Of a stretch of DNA of 64,000 nucleotides, positions 18,808-29,088 are shown piece by piece (positions within the stretch are counted from its first letter, which is position 1; the number at the start of each line of letters is the position of its first letter). The translations under genes were made by a program, and so were the position numbers. The DNA is from Prorocentrum cordatum (lineage: Eukaryota; Sar; Dinophyceae; Prorocentrales; Prorocentraceae). The notes beneath the pieces are model-generated. The model saw nothing but the letters and a program-made list of their open reading frames with translations, did no database searches and was not told the DNA's origin. Where the stretch lies: NCBI GenBank assembly GCA_963575745.1, contig CAUYUJ010019920.1:18025-82024 (forward strand), written 5' to 3'.

Positions 18808-21418
18808 TGTTCTGGCAGGTGTTCTTCGGCTACGACCCCGACCTCATGACCCCTGGGGGGGCCGCTCCGTCGCGGTCGACCGATTTGGAATTGTTGTTGG
18901 AGATTGTGGGACAAAGCGATTTGTCTACGAATACTTTGGACCACTACTGCGCGTTCGATGAGGAAGCAGGAACGTGGTGTTGTCAGAACAGAGCGCAGTG
19001 CAAGCAGAAGCTCGTTATCTTGCTAAAGTCTGTGATGCTTGGTCGGAAAATGCCAGTGCCAGCAGAGTCTCGGTGGACTGGAGTCCCAGTGTCTGCGCAG
19101 GCTGGTAGGGGCTTATGAAGGCTTCTGTTCGTTATTTAGTCGCTCTCTGAAGATGGTCGTCAAACCACGTCGTGCCCCAGCGGCCGCTGCGCCTCCTGAC
19201 GATGATGCAGTTGACGCCCCCCAGGCCGACCCCAAGGTCCAAGGAGAGGTTCGGAAACGTCTTGTGCTGAAATTTCTTTTGCAGCCAGGGGTACTGATGA
19301 AATTGTTTAGCATTGCCGGGGAGTCAAACGGGGACATTCGACGGATTTTGCACTGGGTGTTGAAGCACGACGGCGGCAGCATTTCGGCTGCCGACATGGT
19401 CAACATCAGGAATCGCTACGGCTTCTCGCAGGACGAGGATGTGGATGATGCCGACGTCTTGGAGTCCAGGATTAGCACTTTCACTGCTTGGTGCGCAGGG
19501 GTGCCAATCGAACGTTCGCTGTCTCGACTTTGCGCGCACCTCCGACCGGGGAGTTCTTACAATTACCGAGTGCAGCAACTATTCGGAGACAGTCCAAGTG
19601 TTCTGGGCCATGCTGCCCGCGTTGTGTGGGCTGGAGCCGCGCATGTCTGGTGGCGCTTGTGGAAGCAAATGGTTGATGGCTTCCCTGCCCGGACATTTGC
19701 CGCGTGCAGTCCGTTGCTCAAGCCCGAGTGTAGACGTGCGAAGTGCATGGGCGTTGCAAGCTCGCCATCGTGCTGCTTGGATGACTCATTCACTGGCAAC
19801 CTGTTTCGGAGCATGGAGCAGTGCGAGCAGGGGGAGGGCGAAGATGCGGCGGCATTTTCATCGAGAGTTGCGCATGCGAAGGCCGCTTTCCTTGCTTCTG
19901 ATCTCGTTCAGCGAAAAGTTAACGTCATTGCCAAGCAGGGTCGGATCGCAGTTTGGGCAATGGAATGCGAACATGCGCACACAAATGCTGACGCTGGTGC
20001 TTCGAAGCATCTGGGTCCAGGCAAATCTTTGGAAACGCTATCAGCCGACCACGTCATATCAGCTGCCAAGGCACACCTGCCAACCTCTATTGACAGTGAA
20101 GGCGGACGCGGTCGCCGTCAAGGCCGGGGAGGGCGTCGCTGTGCCAAGCGGAAGTGGGCGGATGCCTTGGATGGCGCGCGAAGGAACGCCAGATCAGGTC
20201 AGACCACCAGTTGGGCGAAGTTCAAGGCGGAGGCATGGGCAAAATCGAGGCAAGCCGCCATGAATTTCCGCAGTATTAACGATCCCGCCTTCCTGAGATA
20301 CGCATGCGACAGATGGAGGCAGCTCCCAGTGGAGGGTCGCCGTCGGTTTAAGCTCGCCGCTCAATCACACAATGCTCAACGACGTGCCCCAGGGCGTCGT
20401 CGGCGGCTGGCCGCGGCGGCTGGCCCAGTGGGCCCGGGCCGCCCGCGCCTATCGGGAGCTTGGGGCACTGGGGACGAGAAGGATATGCTTACGGTGTATG
20501 ATATTGTGACGGGCCTGCAGCATGGTTTCAACCGCAGCACCGCAGTGACTGCATTTCAAGAGAGGCACCATCACGTTTCAGGATCACCTGAGACCGAACG
20601 TGTTCTCCTTCAAAACGCTGCTGAGTTCAAGGTGCCTTGCTGCAAGCTGGGGTACTGCCAACAGGCCGTCGGTGATCGCTTCTCTGACATGGCATCCATC
20701 CACTCGGACATGCAGCGCGTCATGATTGAAGAGTGCGGCAAAGAGAAGGTGGCCAACAACGGCGTTTTGCTCTATTTGTTTGCGGTCGGCAGGGCCGCTA
20801 CCGAGGGGGCGACTCACGCCTTCGCCAGCATGTGTTGCATCAGCGCTATGCAAGTGATGAACCCAATATATTCGATCATGTTGCGCGTGTCTCGTGTTGA
20901 AGCCGACCCGCCAGAGCAGCGCCTTGGGTCTTTCGATGACGTTTGGATTGAAGCACGTGGTGGCGCCCTCGTTCCTACGTCGGTTCGGCTATGTTCATGC
21001 CACTGCGGCTTGGACTTTGTTCATTCCAAGACAATGGTGGTTGAGGTCCTCGCAACGTGGTCAAGGGCAAATATGCGCATTGGAATGGCGAGTTTATCCT
21101 ATGAGCATGAGGCCTTGGACGTGCTCAAGATCACTGGAGTAGAGTGGTCGAAACCCCTAGACAGTGATGACTTCGACGGCGACGAAGACCCAGATGATCC
21201 CCTGGCATGGGTCGCAGATGCAGACGGCGATGAGGAAGACGTTGATCCCGAGATGGAGCAGCTGTGCCGCGATATTCGCCGAGAGTACGCCAGTGTTCGC
21301 CGCGATCGAGCTCGACGGATCGATGCTGCCCGCCGTCGTCGAGCCCAACCTAAAGCAGCTCCTGTACCGCCAGCGCCTCACCAGGCTCAGGTTGTTGAAA
21401 GCTCGGTCAGTCGACGAT
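18808..21418 (+). CDS. Orphan gene A, exon 2 (one frame change near 19080)
   Basis: Begins FWQVFFGYDPDLMTP and runs to PAESRWTG. Near 19080 coding moves by one base into the frame GLESQCLRRLVGAY..., which then stays open to the donor at 21419. The SRWT stretch is where hAT-type transposases carry a conserved RWNS-like motif, again only suggestive. Residues encoded at about 20230-20385 (AWAKSRQAAMNFRSINDPA.., then RRRFKLAAQSHNAQRR) resemble an HMG-box-like helix set in spacing. The C-terminal part is Asp/Glu-rich, then Arg-rich. No firm family assignment. The frame change may be decay or an assembly error. Confidence 0.6.
19324..19326. other. Placeholder-free note: no separate minus-strand gene inside exon 2
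   Basis: Several minus-strand open frames overlap exon 2 (for example near 19324-19578). They carry no motif and mirror the plus-strand codon structure, so I treat this region as coding on the plus strand only. Confidence 0.3.
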
Positions 21419-21525
21419 GTAAGTGACTGGGTTAGTCTGGTGACCGTTCTCTAGGGCACTCAAGGTTGCGAGGGCGGTCGCGTGTCGCGCGTCGCGGCCT
21501 GGGCCGCTGCGCGGCCCTTCGCCAG
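21419..21525 (+). other. Canonical 107-bp GT-AG intron of orphan gene A
   Basis: The donor at 21419 reads GAT|GTAAGTGACT, a full consensus. The acceptor reads CCCTTCGCCAG|GG, ending at 21525. The split codon is T/GG (phase 1). Splicing removes the stop at 21424-21426 and joins ..SVSRR to WRLCKGAEMNRAW.., which stays open to 21944. Confidence 0.75.
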
Positions 21526-21944
21526 GGCGGCTTTGCAAGGGCGCGGAGATGAATCGCGCGTGGCGCATCGCGGGGTACGATGCGCTAAAGCATGGCGACT
21601 TAGATTGGGCATCGTTTGCTGAAGCTCTCTCCTCCTCCTCCTCCTCCTCCTCCTCCTCCTCCTCCTCCTCCTCCTCCTCCTCCTCCTCCCCCTCCTCCTC
21701 CGCCTTCCCCCCCCCGAGGGTCCGCGGGGCATCTTGGGTCAGCCGCGCTGTCCTCCCCCAGGCCCTAGAGTTGAGATCTGATGAGGCATCGGAGGCCCGT
21801 TCGAAGCCCCACGGGGCCGTCCTTTGGGAAATCGATGCCGCTGCGTCGCGTAGTGCATGCAGCGTTTGGCACGGCGCGCAATATCACATGTCCCCAGGCG
21901 GTGCCCTACCGGATGAATGGGAACAACTGCTTTGCCACAGTTGA
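21526..21944 (+). CDS. Orphan gene A, last exon with poly-Ser run
   Basis: Continues in phase from the intron: RLCKGAEMNRAWRIAGYD.., then ~20 Ser encoded by a (TCC)n tract (about 21628-21690), then ALELRSDEASEARS.. to a TGA at 21942-21944. The sequence on both sides of the Ser run has ordinary composition, so the TCC repeat appears to have expanded inside a coding exon. A second frame (21781-22212) overlaps the end and may hold a further alternative exon, but I see no good splice sites for it. Confidence 0.55.
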
Positions 21945-23924
21945 CAACGTATTGGTTGGCCGTGAGTCGGCAATGATATATTGGGACCCTCCGTCTGTCT
22001 CGATGAACTGCGTCAAGCACAGCGTCGGCGGCGTGAGATGCAGCATTACAGCGGACCTTGGCGGAGACCAGCTTCACTTGGTGAGGCTCTGGGTTTCCCA
22101 GAGCCGCCAGTGGGATACTGCCCAAGAGCACATGACGCAAGCCGGAGGAGGGCCAGCGACGACTCCCCTCTCATCCCGTCGCCGCGGCAGTTCGGAGCTC
22201 GGAAAACTGTGAAACGAATCGACGCGGGCCCTGAGGGATGTGGGCCATGATGCGTGGGCCATGAGGTAGGCCGCTGCTTTGCTGCCCGCGTCGCAACTGG
22301 CCCCCCTCCGCACCAGGCCGCCCGGATGGTTTGCGCCGAGCTTCGGCGCTCAGGTTGTTCAGCCGGCGTTGAGGATTGCGAAGCAACCTTAACCTTACGG
22401 CCCCAAATCGCAGGAGGCCCTGCGAGTGTTTGAAGTACCCTCTTCGGGCATGCGTGCTCGAACGCGTGCCGCGCTTCTCAGAAAATGGGGGGCAATTCAA
22501 AGGCAAACAGGCTGCTCTTGGGGTTCTGGGGTTTCCGCTGTTGGGGCTCTTGGGGGTTATGATATATGAGGCACCGTTTCGCGGGCCTGTCTGGCCTATC
22601 CTGGCCTGACCAACAACGCAGTTATTTGGGGCTCTGGGGCGGCCATCGGGGAAACCCACCGAAAGCGCCGGGGAGGCTCGCAAGGATCTACAGGGAGGGC
22701 CCAAGAGAGCTTCAAGACAATTTGAAATTCAGTAAAATCTTAAGAGAAACCGCTGTTGGGTCGGCCATCACCTCCGGGCACGCCTGGATGGTGCGATCCA
22801 GTCGCATCGCCGCCAACGGGAGGGTTTGTTCGTCATGCCCCATTCTGTTCGCCCAGAGGGTCTGTGGAGGCCTTCGGGCGAACAGAACGGAACAGGGCAA
22901 GGAATGGGAAGACTTGTCCGAATCTCCTGGGCCCCCCAGGTGCTCGTCCGAAAAGTGCGGAGAGGTCCCTGGGTCATATCAATCGGCTGCTGTCCCAGGG
23001 GTCCGATCTGGTTGGCCCGAAGAGTTTGCAAAGCCCCCTGGGGGAACATAATGGCACAGCATATCGGGCAAATGGGGGCGGTAGCTGGCCTGTCAGACCC
23101 GGCGTTCGTCTTTGCCCAAGCGGCGCGGGGCCCTCGGGCCCCAGGGTTGGCGGCCCGGTGGGTTTCCTCTTGTTCGCCCACGGGGTTGGAGGAGGCCTCC
23201 AGGCGAACAGAAGAACCCTTTGCGTTTCCCGCCATTTCGGCGGTCCGATGCCCCAAGAGGCCCCAGAAAGGCCCAGGAGGGTCCGAGGAAACGCCCAGGA
23301 AGGCCCCAAGACGGTCCAAGACGGACCCAGCACAACCCAAGGCGCGCTGCGACGGCTCAAGACAGCTCCAAGACAGCCCCAAGAGGGTGCCAACACGGCC
23401 CCTGCTAGGTCCAGGAAAAAAACAAGGACCCCGATGGGCCCAGGACGGCCTACGGACGCGCCCATGAGTCCATGAGGGGCCCACGACGAACCAAGACGGC
23501 CCCATCACGGCAAACGGCGCCCTCAAGACGGGCCTAGACGGCTCCAAGACGGCCCTGTGAAGGCCCCATGAGGGGCCCGGTGGGGGGGGCCAAAAGGCGC
23601 CCCCAAAAGAGGCACAGTCATGCATATACTTTGTGCCTCTTTGGACGGCCCTCTTGGGGCTCTCTTGGAGCCTTGTCGGGGCCCTCGGGAGCCTGTTACA
23701 GGGAGCGCCCGAGGCTTTCCGAATCGCCGAAGAGCCCACCAGGGAGTCCAAGAAGGCGCCCATGAGGTTCCGAAGAGGGCCCCAAGGGGCTTCCGAAAAG
23801 AGGCCCACACCCTTCGGGCGAACACTTGGGTGGTTTGGGAGCTTGCGACAAGTCTCCCACATTCATTGTCCTGCCCCAAACAATAAACAATGGACAGTAA
23901 ACGATTTTTGCCAGCTGGGGACAA
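21945..23924. other. Intergenic repeat-rich region with several hairpins
   Basis: No gene recognised. Visible structures are: GCGCCGA/TCGGCGC at about 22337; TCTGTTCGCCC (22844-22854) with GGGCGAACAGA (22876-22886), a similar pair near 23173-23210, and a single arm near 23814; AAGAGGCACA (23607-23616) with TGTGCCTCTT (23632-23641). From 23250 to 23570 the sequence is made of CCCAAGACGGCCC-like blocks related to the dispersed repeat at 4 kb and 33 kb. The long frames on both strands here are repeat-derived. Confidence 0.55.
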
Positions 23925-24012
23925 AAGATCAATCCCACAAAGTGGGATAGCAAATGTCTGTCATCGATGTATTCCCCTGCGGACCGAAATTGCTACAATC
24001 CCCTGCGGGCGT
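23925..24012. repeat. Copy of the GTGGGATAGCA..CCCCTGCGG dispersed repeat
   Basis: Contains aatcccacaaagtgggatag, then ttcccctgcggaccgaaatt and a second truncated unit. The same order of words occurs in the 220-bp units at 32.3-32.9 kb and partly at 15.96-16.08 kb. Confidence 0.7.
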
Positions 24013-24137
24013 CGTCCTCCTCCTCCTCTTCCTCATCCTCCACTTCTCCACCTCCTCTTCCCTCACTCGCTCTCCCCCGCCTCGCCACCTCCCTCCCACC
24101 CCTCCTCCCTCCATCCTCTCTCCCACCCCTCCTCCCA
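24013..24137. repeat. CT-rich simple sequence
   Basis: Pyrimidine-rich TCC/CCT sequence that leads directly into the 25-bp satellite. No feature of its own. Confidence 0.6.
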
Positions 24138-24487
24138 GCGTTCGTTTTCGCGTGTCCGTAAGCGTCCGTTTTCCTCGTGTCCTCAAGCGTCCGTTTTCCT
24201 CGTGTCCTTAAGCGTCCGTTTTCTTCGTGTCCTTAAGCGTCCGTTTTCTTCGTGTCCTTAAGCGTCCGTGTTCTTCGTGTCCTTAAGCGTCCGTTTTCTT
24301 CGTGTCCTTAAGCGTCCGTTTTCTTCGTGTCCTTAAGCGTCCGTTTTCTTCGTGTCCTTAAGCGTCCGTTTTCTTCGTGTCCTTAAGCGTCCGTTTTCTT
24401 CGTGTCCTTAAGCGTCCGTTTTCTTCGTGTCCTCAAGCGTCCGTTTTCTTCGTGTCCTTAAGCGTCCGTTTTCTTCCTGTCTTTAAG
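24138..24487. repeat. 25-bp tandem satellite, about 14 copies
   Basis: Unit ccgttttcttcgtgtcctta + agcgt, repeated head to tail with very few substitutions (tcctc for tcttc in the first copies, ccg for cct at the left edge). Homogeneity is highest in the centre, as expected for recent unequal exchange. Confidence 0.9.
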
Positions 24488-24655
24488 AGCGTGAACAACT
24501 TTACGGATTGCACGCCTTGGATCATTATTCCGTTCTGATCTTCCGTATTGCGCTGGCCTTACGGCCTGTGCCGCCGACCCTGGAGGCATCGGCTCTCGAG
24601 GGAAACGGGGGGGAGAGGGCGGGGAGGAGGAGGAGACGGAGGAGTGAAGGAGCCC

Positions 24656-25690
24656 AAGGACAGAATTTAACACCAGAGTGGCGTGTTCAATTCTGTCATC
24701 GTGTCGTCGTCGGCGTCGACGTCGACGTCGTCGACGTCGCACCCGTCGTCGTTGTCGTCGTCCTTGTCGTTGCCGTCGGCACCGGGGCCTCCAGGACAGA
24801 ATTTAACACGAGAGTGGCGTGTTAAATTCTGTCCTCGTGTCGGCGTCGTCGTCGTCGTCGGCGTCGGCACGAGGACCCCCAGGATAGAATTTAACACGAG
24901 AGTGGCGTGTTAAATTCTGTCCTCGTGTTGTCGTCGTCGTCCGCGTCGTCGGCACAAGGACCCCGAGGACAGAATTTAACACGAGAGTGGCGTGTTAAAT
25001 TCTGTCCTCGTGTCGTCCGCGTCGTCGTCGTCCGTCGTCCTCGTCGTCGTCGTCGTCGCACCCGTCGTCGCGACGACGACGCGTCGTTGGGGCTTCCCGG
25101 GGCCCTCTGTCCCAGAGGGGCGATGACGACGACGGGGGCAAATGACAAGATCCGAGATGTTATTTCTGCCCCCCTTTGAAATAACATGTGCGACATCCTC
25201 CCGGCTCGGCTGCGTCTTGGACCGTCTTCGGGCCGTCTTCGGGCCGCCTGGCAATCTTCCGGTCCGTCGTGTTAATTTCGTTTCGTCGTCCGTGGTCGTC
25301 GTCGTCGTCGTCGTCGACGTCGCACGCTTCGTCGTCGCCCTCGTCGTCATCGTCGTCGTCGTCGTCGGCACAAGGACCAGAAGGACAGAATTTAACACGA
25401 GAGTGGCGTGTTAAATTCTGTCCTCGAGTCGTCGTTGTCGTCGTCGTCGTCGACGTCGACGTCGTGGACGTCGCACTCGTCGTCGTCGTCGTCGTCCTTG
25501 TCGTCGCGTCGGCACTAGGGCCCCAAGGACAGAACTGAACACGAGAGTGGCGTTTTAAATTCTGTCCTCGTGTCGGCGTCGTCGTCGTCGTCGTCGACGT
25601 CGCACGCGTCGTCGTCGTCCTCGTCGTCGTCGTCGTCGTCGGCACACAGACCCGAAGGACAGAATTTAACACGAGAGTGGCGTGTTAGTT
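24656..25690. repeat. Array of perfect palindromes (17-bp arms) set in GTC-triplet spacers
   Basis: Seven copies of the hairpin GGACAGAATTTAACACG - AGAGTGG - CGTGTTAAATTCTGTCC start at 24658, 24794, 24882, 24967, 25383, 25527 and 25657. The last lacks most of its right arm. Spacers are (GTC)n-rich and differ in length (85 to 416 bp), while the hairpins are almost invariant. Differences in one arm are usually not compensated in the other (24882 has GGATAG against CTGTCC). The AT-rich hairpin stands out from GC-rich spacers. Open frames across the array (poly-Val/Ser/Asp/Thr) are not genes. Confidence 0.85.
25089..25256. repeat. Block B, copy 1 (direct repeat with copy 2 at 26416)
   Basis: About 168 bp from ggggcttcc to cctggcaatc. 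It contains an inner hairpin ATGTTATTTC - tgcccccctt - GAAATAACAT. It is nearly identical to 26416-26585 and, for its left half, to the reverse complement of 27249-27350. Confidence 0.85.
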
Positions 25691-26100
25691 TGAGATGCCT
25701 CTTGGAACGTCTGATGGGCGTCTCATGGCCCGAAGGCCAGTTCACTTCACAGGCGCTCCGAGAGACCTCCGAAAGAATGAAAAAACATATAGATCAGTGA
25801 TCTATCTGGTTTTTCGAGCTCTTGAGGCGCCTCTGGGCTCCTCCGAGGTCCAAGCGCACTCGCCAGAGGACCCAACAGGGCCTCAAAATGGCCCAAGAGG
25901 GCCCGGAAACAGCAACGATCCCTCGCCCGAAGGGGCTGGGCCTCCGCGGACTTGCTTTTCAACAGGGCTTAAGCTTGGACATGCGAACATGCCTCGTGCA
26001 CGCTCGCGCGAACATCCAAACAAATAGTAAACATCCCAAATACATACAGTGAGTTATTGAGCGGTTCGCTGAATATTTGTAGCGTTTTTGAGTTTATTTT
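25691..26100. other. Intergenic, no gene seen
   Basis: Contains short CCCAAGAGGGCCC-type words (25870-25910) related to the dispersed GA/GGCCC repeats. Otherwise nothing recognisable. Confidence 0.4.
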
Positions 26101-26127
26101 GGGGCGCAAACAATGTTTTTTTCCTTA

Positions 26128-26305
26128 GGCCGCCGGGAACTCCCGGGAACTGCCGGGAGCTGCCGGGAGCTCTGTTTTAAAAATGAGATCGTGCTTTCTT
26201 TGCCGGGAACTGCCGGGAACAGCCGGGAACTGCCGGGAACTCGCGCCAAGAGAAAAAATCGCCCGCCGGGAACTGCCGGGAACTGCCGGGAGCTACCGGG
26301 AAGTC
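26128..26305. repeat. Decamer GCCGGGAACT minisatellite in three blocks
   Basis: Tandem GCCGGGAACT / GCCGGGAGCT units form three short blocks separated by AT-rich spacers (for example ctgttttaaaaatgagat). Each block is a head-to-tail array of three to five units. Both strands remain open across the blocks, but the peptides are pure repeat. Confidence 0.85.
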
Positions 26306-26415
26306 TGAAAAAAAAGAGCGTTAGAAATAAAGTCTGTTCAAACAAATAGCATTTTTCCATACTTTCCCATAGTAAACAACATTAACAAACATAGCATTTT
26401 CTGAAAGTGGAAGGT

Positions 26416-26585
26416 GGGGCTTCCTGGGGCCCTCTGGCCCAGAGGGGCGATGACGACGACGGGGCCAAATGACAAGATCCGAGATGTTATTTCTGCCCCC
26501 CTTTGAAATAACATGTGCGACCTCCTCCCGGCTCGGCTGCGTCTTGGACCGTCTTCGGTCCGTCTTCGGGCCGCCTGGCAATCCT
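26416..26585. repeat. Block B, copy 2
   Basis: Direct repeat of 25089-25256 with a few substitutions (cttcctgg for cttcccgg, ctctggccc for ctctgtccc). Carries the same ATGTTATTTC/GAAATAACAT hairpin. Confidence 0.85.
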
Positions 26586-26696
26586 CCTCCCCCTCGTTGG
26601 GGAGCCCAGCGGGTAGCGTAAATGTTATAACTGTTTCTGTTGAAACCTTTTTCATCCTGTTGAGCCTCGGAGCGGCCATCGCCGGGCCGTCATGAG

Positions 26697-27160
26697 TTGG
26701 GGCCGACGGCCGACTGGACTCCTAGGTCCCCGCTATGCAAGGGGCGATTAGGTTACAAGTTAAGTCCCCGCCATGTGGGGGGGGGACGATCAAGTCCCGC
26801 TATGAGGGGGGATCGGTTAGGACCCCGCTATGGTGGGGGGTCGATGAGAGCTCCGCTATCACGGGGGGGTCGCTTGGCCGCCTATGTCCCCGCTATGACA
26901 GGGGCGGTCGGTTATGTCCCCGCTGTGATGGGGGGGGTTCTGTCCCCGCTGTGATGGGGGGGGTGCCGATGAGGTCTCTACTATGATGGGATGATGGGGG
27001 GTCGACTAATCCTCCGTTATGAAGAAGGGTCGACGAGGCTCCCACCTTGAGGGGGTGTCGACTAGGTCTTCGCTATGAAGTATGAGTGGTGTGCGCTTAC
27101 GTCCTCGGTATGAGTCGAGTAGGTCACCGCTATGATATGAGAAACGGTCGAGAAGGTCCA
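26697..27160. repeat. Degenerate minisatellite around CCCCGCTATGAnnGGGGG
   Basis: At least twelve units of about 30-40 bp, each with TCCCCGCTATGA followed by a G-run and a variable gtcgrttag-like spacer. C-run and G-run in each unit can pair around the TATGA core, so every unit is a small potential hairpin. Units decay toward the right (27000-27160). Confidence 0.75.
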
Positions 27161-27248
27161 CAGCCACAATGATTACAGACTAGCGCAACGCGATAGAGTG
27201 TAGAGCTTCAGTGACGAATCCCCCAACATTCTTCAAACGCAGCAGAAA

Positions 27249-27590
27249 CATGTTATTTCAAAGGGGGGCAGAAATAACATCTCGGATCTTGTCATTTGGC
27301 CCCGTCGTCGTCATCGCCCCTCTGGGCCAGAGGGCCCCAGGAAGCCCCAACGACGCGTCGTCGTCGCGACGACGGGTGCGACGACGACGACGACGAGGAC
27401 GACGGACGACGACGACGACGACGACGACACGAGGACAGAATTTAACACGCCACTCTCGCGTTAAATTCTGTCCTCGGGGTCCTTGTGCCGACGACGCGGA
27501 CGACGACGACAACACGAGGACAGAATTTAACACGCCACTCTCGTGTTAAATTCTATCCTGGGGGTCCTCGTGCCGACGCCGCCGACGACG
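27249..27590. repeat. Inverted arm matching 24842-25190
   Basis: This is the reverse complement of about 24842-25190 with few differences. It contains, in order, the right part of Block B, the GTC-triplet spacer, and two palindromes (27433-27473, 27518-27558). It even preserves the private GGATAG variant of the 24882 copy. The two arms (~340 bp) lie about 2.06 kb apart. Confidence 0.85.
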
Positions 27591-27909
27591 ACGACGACGC
27601 CGCAGTCTCGACAGCCCAAGACGCACATCGGTTTTCAAGCCCAATGATTAGACTGCGCTGTAGCGTCACGTTGTCCTGCCCCCGTCAGAAAATGTTTTGG
27701 CTGCGGACAGCGGTGTGCCGATGGGGCGAGATTTCTAGGGTCATAACATGTTGTCAGTGGACAGCGGCTGTATGCCGTGGCCATCCATCCGACCCATTGT
27801 CACTATTCTACGTAAGCATTTTGCTTCGATATGCCAGGCCAGGTTCGCTCACTGACTTATTGAGCACATCTGCTTCCGCTTATCTTGGAACCGACTCTAC
27901 GCCAGCAGC
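27591..27909. other. Region upstream of orphan gene B
   Basis: Ordinary-complexity sequence, less GC-rich than its surroundings, with no recognisable gene. It may hold the 5' untranslated region of orphan gene B. I see no defensible promoter motif. Confidence 0.35.
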
Positions 27910-28876
27910 ATGTCTAGCCAAGATAACATCGACGACTTCATGAACAACTTTGGGGGCGACGACGGGCCATCTAGCAAGAAGAAGCGCATCCCGCCTCCAG
28001 AGCCCACTTGCAGCAAGATCCAGTGCGTGGGCCGCAGTTGCCCTCTCACTACTCACTCCAGCAGCGTCTTCTTCCCCAATGAGTATATGGAGTGGGGGTA
28101 TTACAAGCCGACTCTGAACCAATGGGCGGCGTCCGGGTTCGAAGAGCCAGGGCCCATTCCCATCGGCGATTGGTGCAAGATTTGCTACACGACCGTCGAG
28201 AGAAACTTCAAGGCACCAGGGTACGGCAAGGCGGGATGCAAGCGCAAGTTTGAGGAGGTCGAGGAACCGTTCGTCCGTCGTTGGGATGTGGCACGCAACG
28301 AAACACAGAGAGACATGCAAGACATGTACGAGAAAGGATTGGCATCGCTACCGAAAAAAGCTTCCAACTGATACATCCAGGTGGAAAAGGTACACGAGAC
28401 AGTTTCATCCAAACGAGGTTGGTGGGTCACCGTGGCTGCGTACGTGGAGGAGTTCGGCCAGGCGAGCGCCGACCAGGAGAAGCAAGTCATGAGATTTCAC
28501 GAGGGGAAAAAAACAGAAATGCATTTGGGTCCCCGAGAAGCCCAAGGGCTGGGTCTACACTGAGGACAACGAGATTCGGCGCCTCAAGGATGTCGATCTC
28601 CTCGACCAGGGGGCTGGCCAGGCCACCCATGCCGAGATGTCCGCATCGTTTGCCGAGTTCGAGAGGTCACTGCTACCGAACCAGATCACCCATGCCATGA
28701 ATCAATCAGCGTTGGCGTCATCATCAGCTGCACTCTTGAGAACACCTCCTTCGAAGTCGAAGCTCTCCGGGGAGAGCCCGATGATCAGTCCTTCTTCGGC
28801 CGATGCCGATCGGGCCGCGCTGGCGGCTGGGCTGAAGGGCAGTGGCAATGACATGTGGGGGGCAATTGTTGGGTGA
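27910..28876 (+). CDS. Orphan gene B, N-terminal part (Cys-rich; stop and frame break inside)
   Basis: From ATG 27910 the frame reads MSSQDNIDDFMNNFGGDDG.., then a Cys cluster (CSKIQCVGRSC.., WCKIC) that looks zinc-binding, and ends at TGA 28369-28371. The same frame continues behind it (EKVHETVSSKRGWWVTVAAY.. from 28384). A 39-base GC..CAG segment (28342-28380) could be a tiny intron removing the stop; otherwise it is a nonsense codon. At the A7 run 28507-28513 coding moves by one base to ..KQKCIWVPEKPKGWVYTEDN.., open to 28876. A GC-AG intron from 28862 to 29088 would join this to the next segment in phase. No known family. Confidence 0.55.
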
Positions 28877-29088
28877 TCACTGCGGGGGGGGGGCTATCAT
28901 TTGTTTTGGCGAGTTGTCGCTCGCTGTATGCAATGCTATGCGCCGCGATGCAATGCTGCGTGCTATCTAATGCTCGGCCTTGCAACGCTTTGATGCGCTA
29001 GGCTTTGCTGCGCCGTTCGCGTGCCGCGCCGATGGGGTTTCGTTTGGCCGCGCCTCGCATCCCCTGGGCCCCCCATCCGCTGCCTCAG

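Noticed and set aside
24138-24487. CRISPR array
   Set aside because: The 25-bp units are head to tail without unique spacers, and the genome is eukaryotic.
24656-25690. CRISPR-like palindromic repeats with spacers
   Set aside because: Spacers are simple GTC triplets of very different length; no cas genes; eukaryotic context.
28120-28145. Second B-box-like GGGTTCGAAG
   Set aside because: It is in coding sequence of gene B; no A box at proper distance.
28507-28513. Programmed -1 frameshift at A7
   Set aside because: The frame needed downstream is +1 (one base skipped), so a simple homopolymer indel explains it better.
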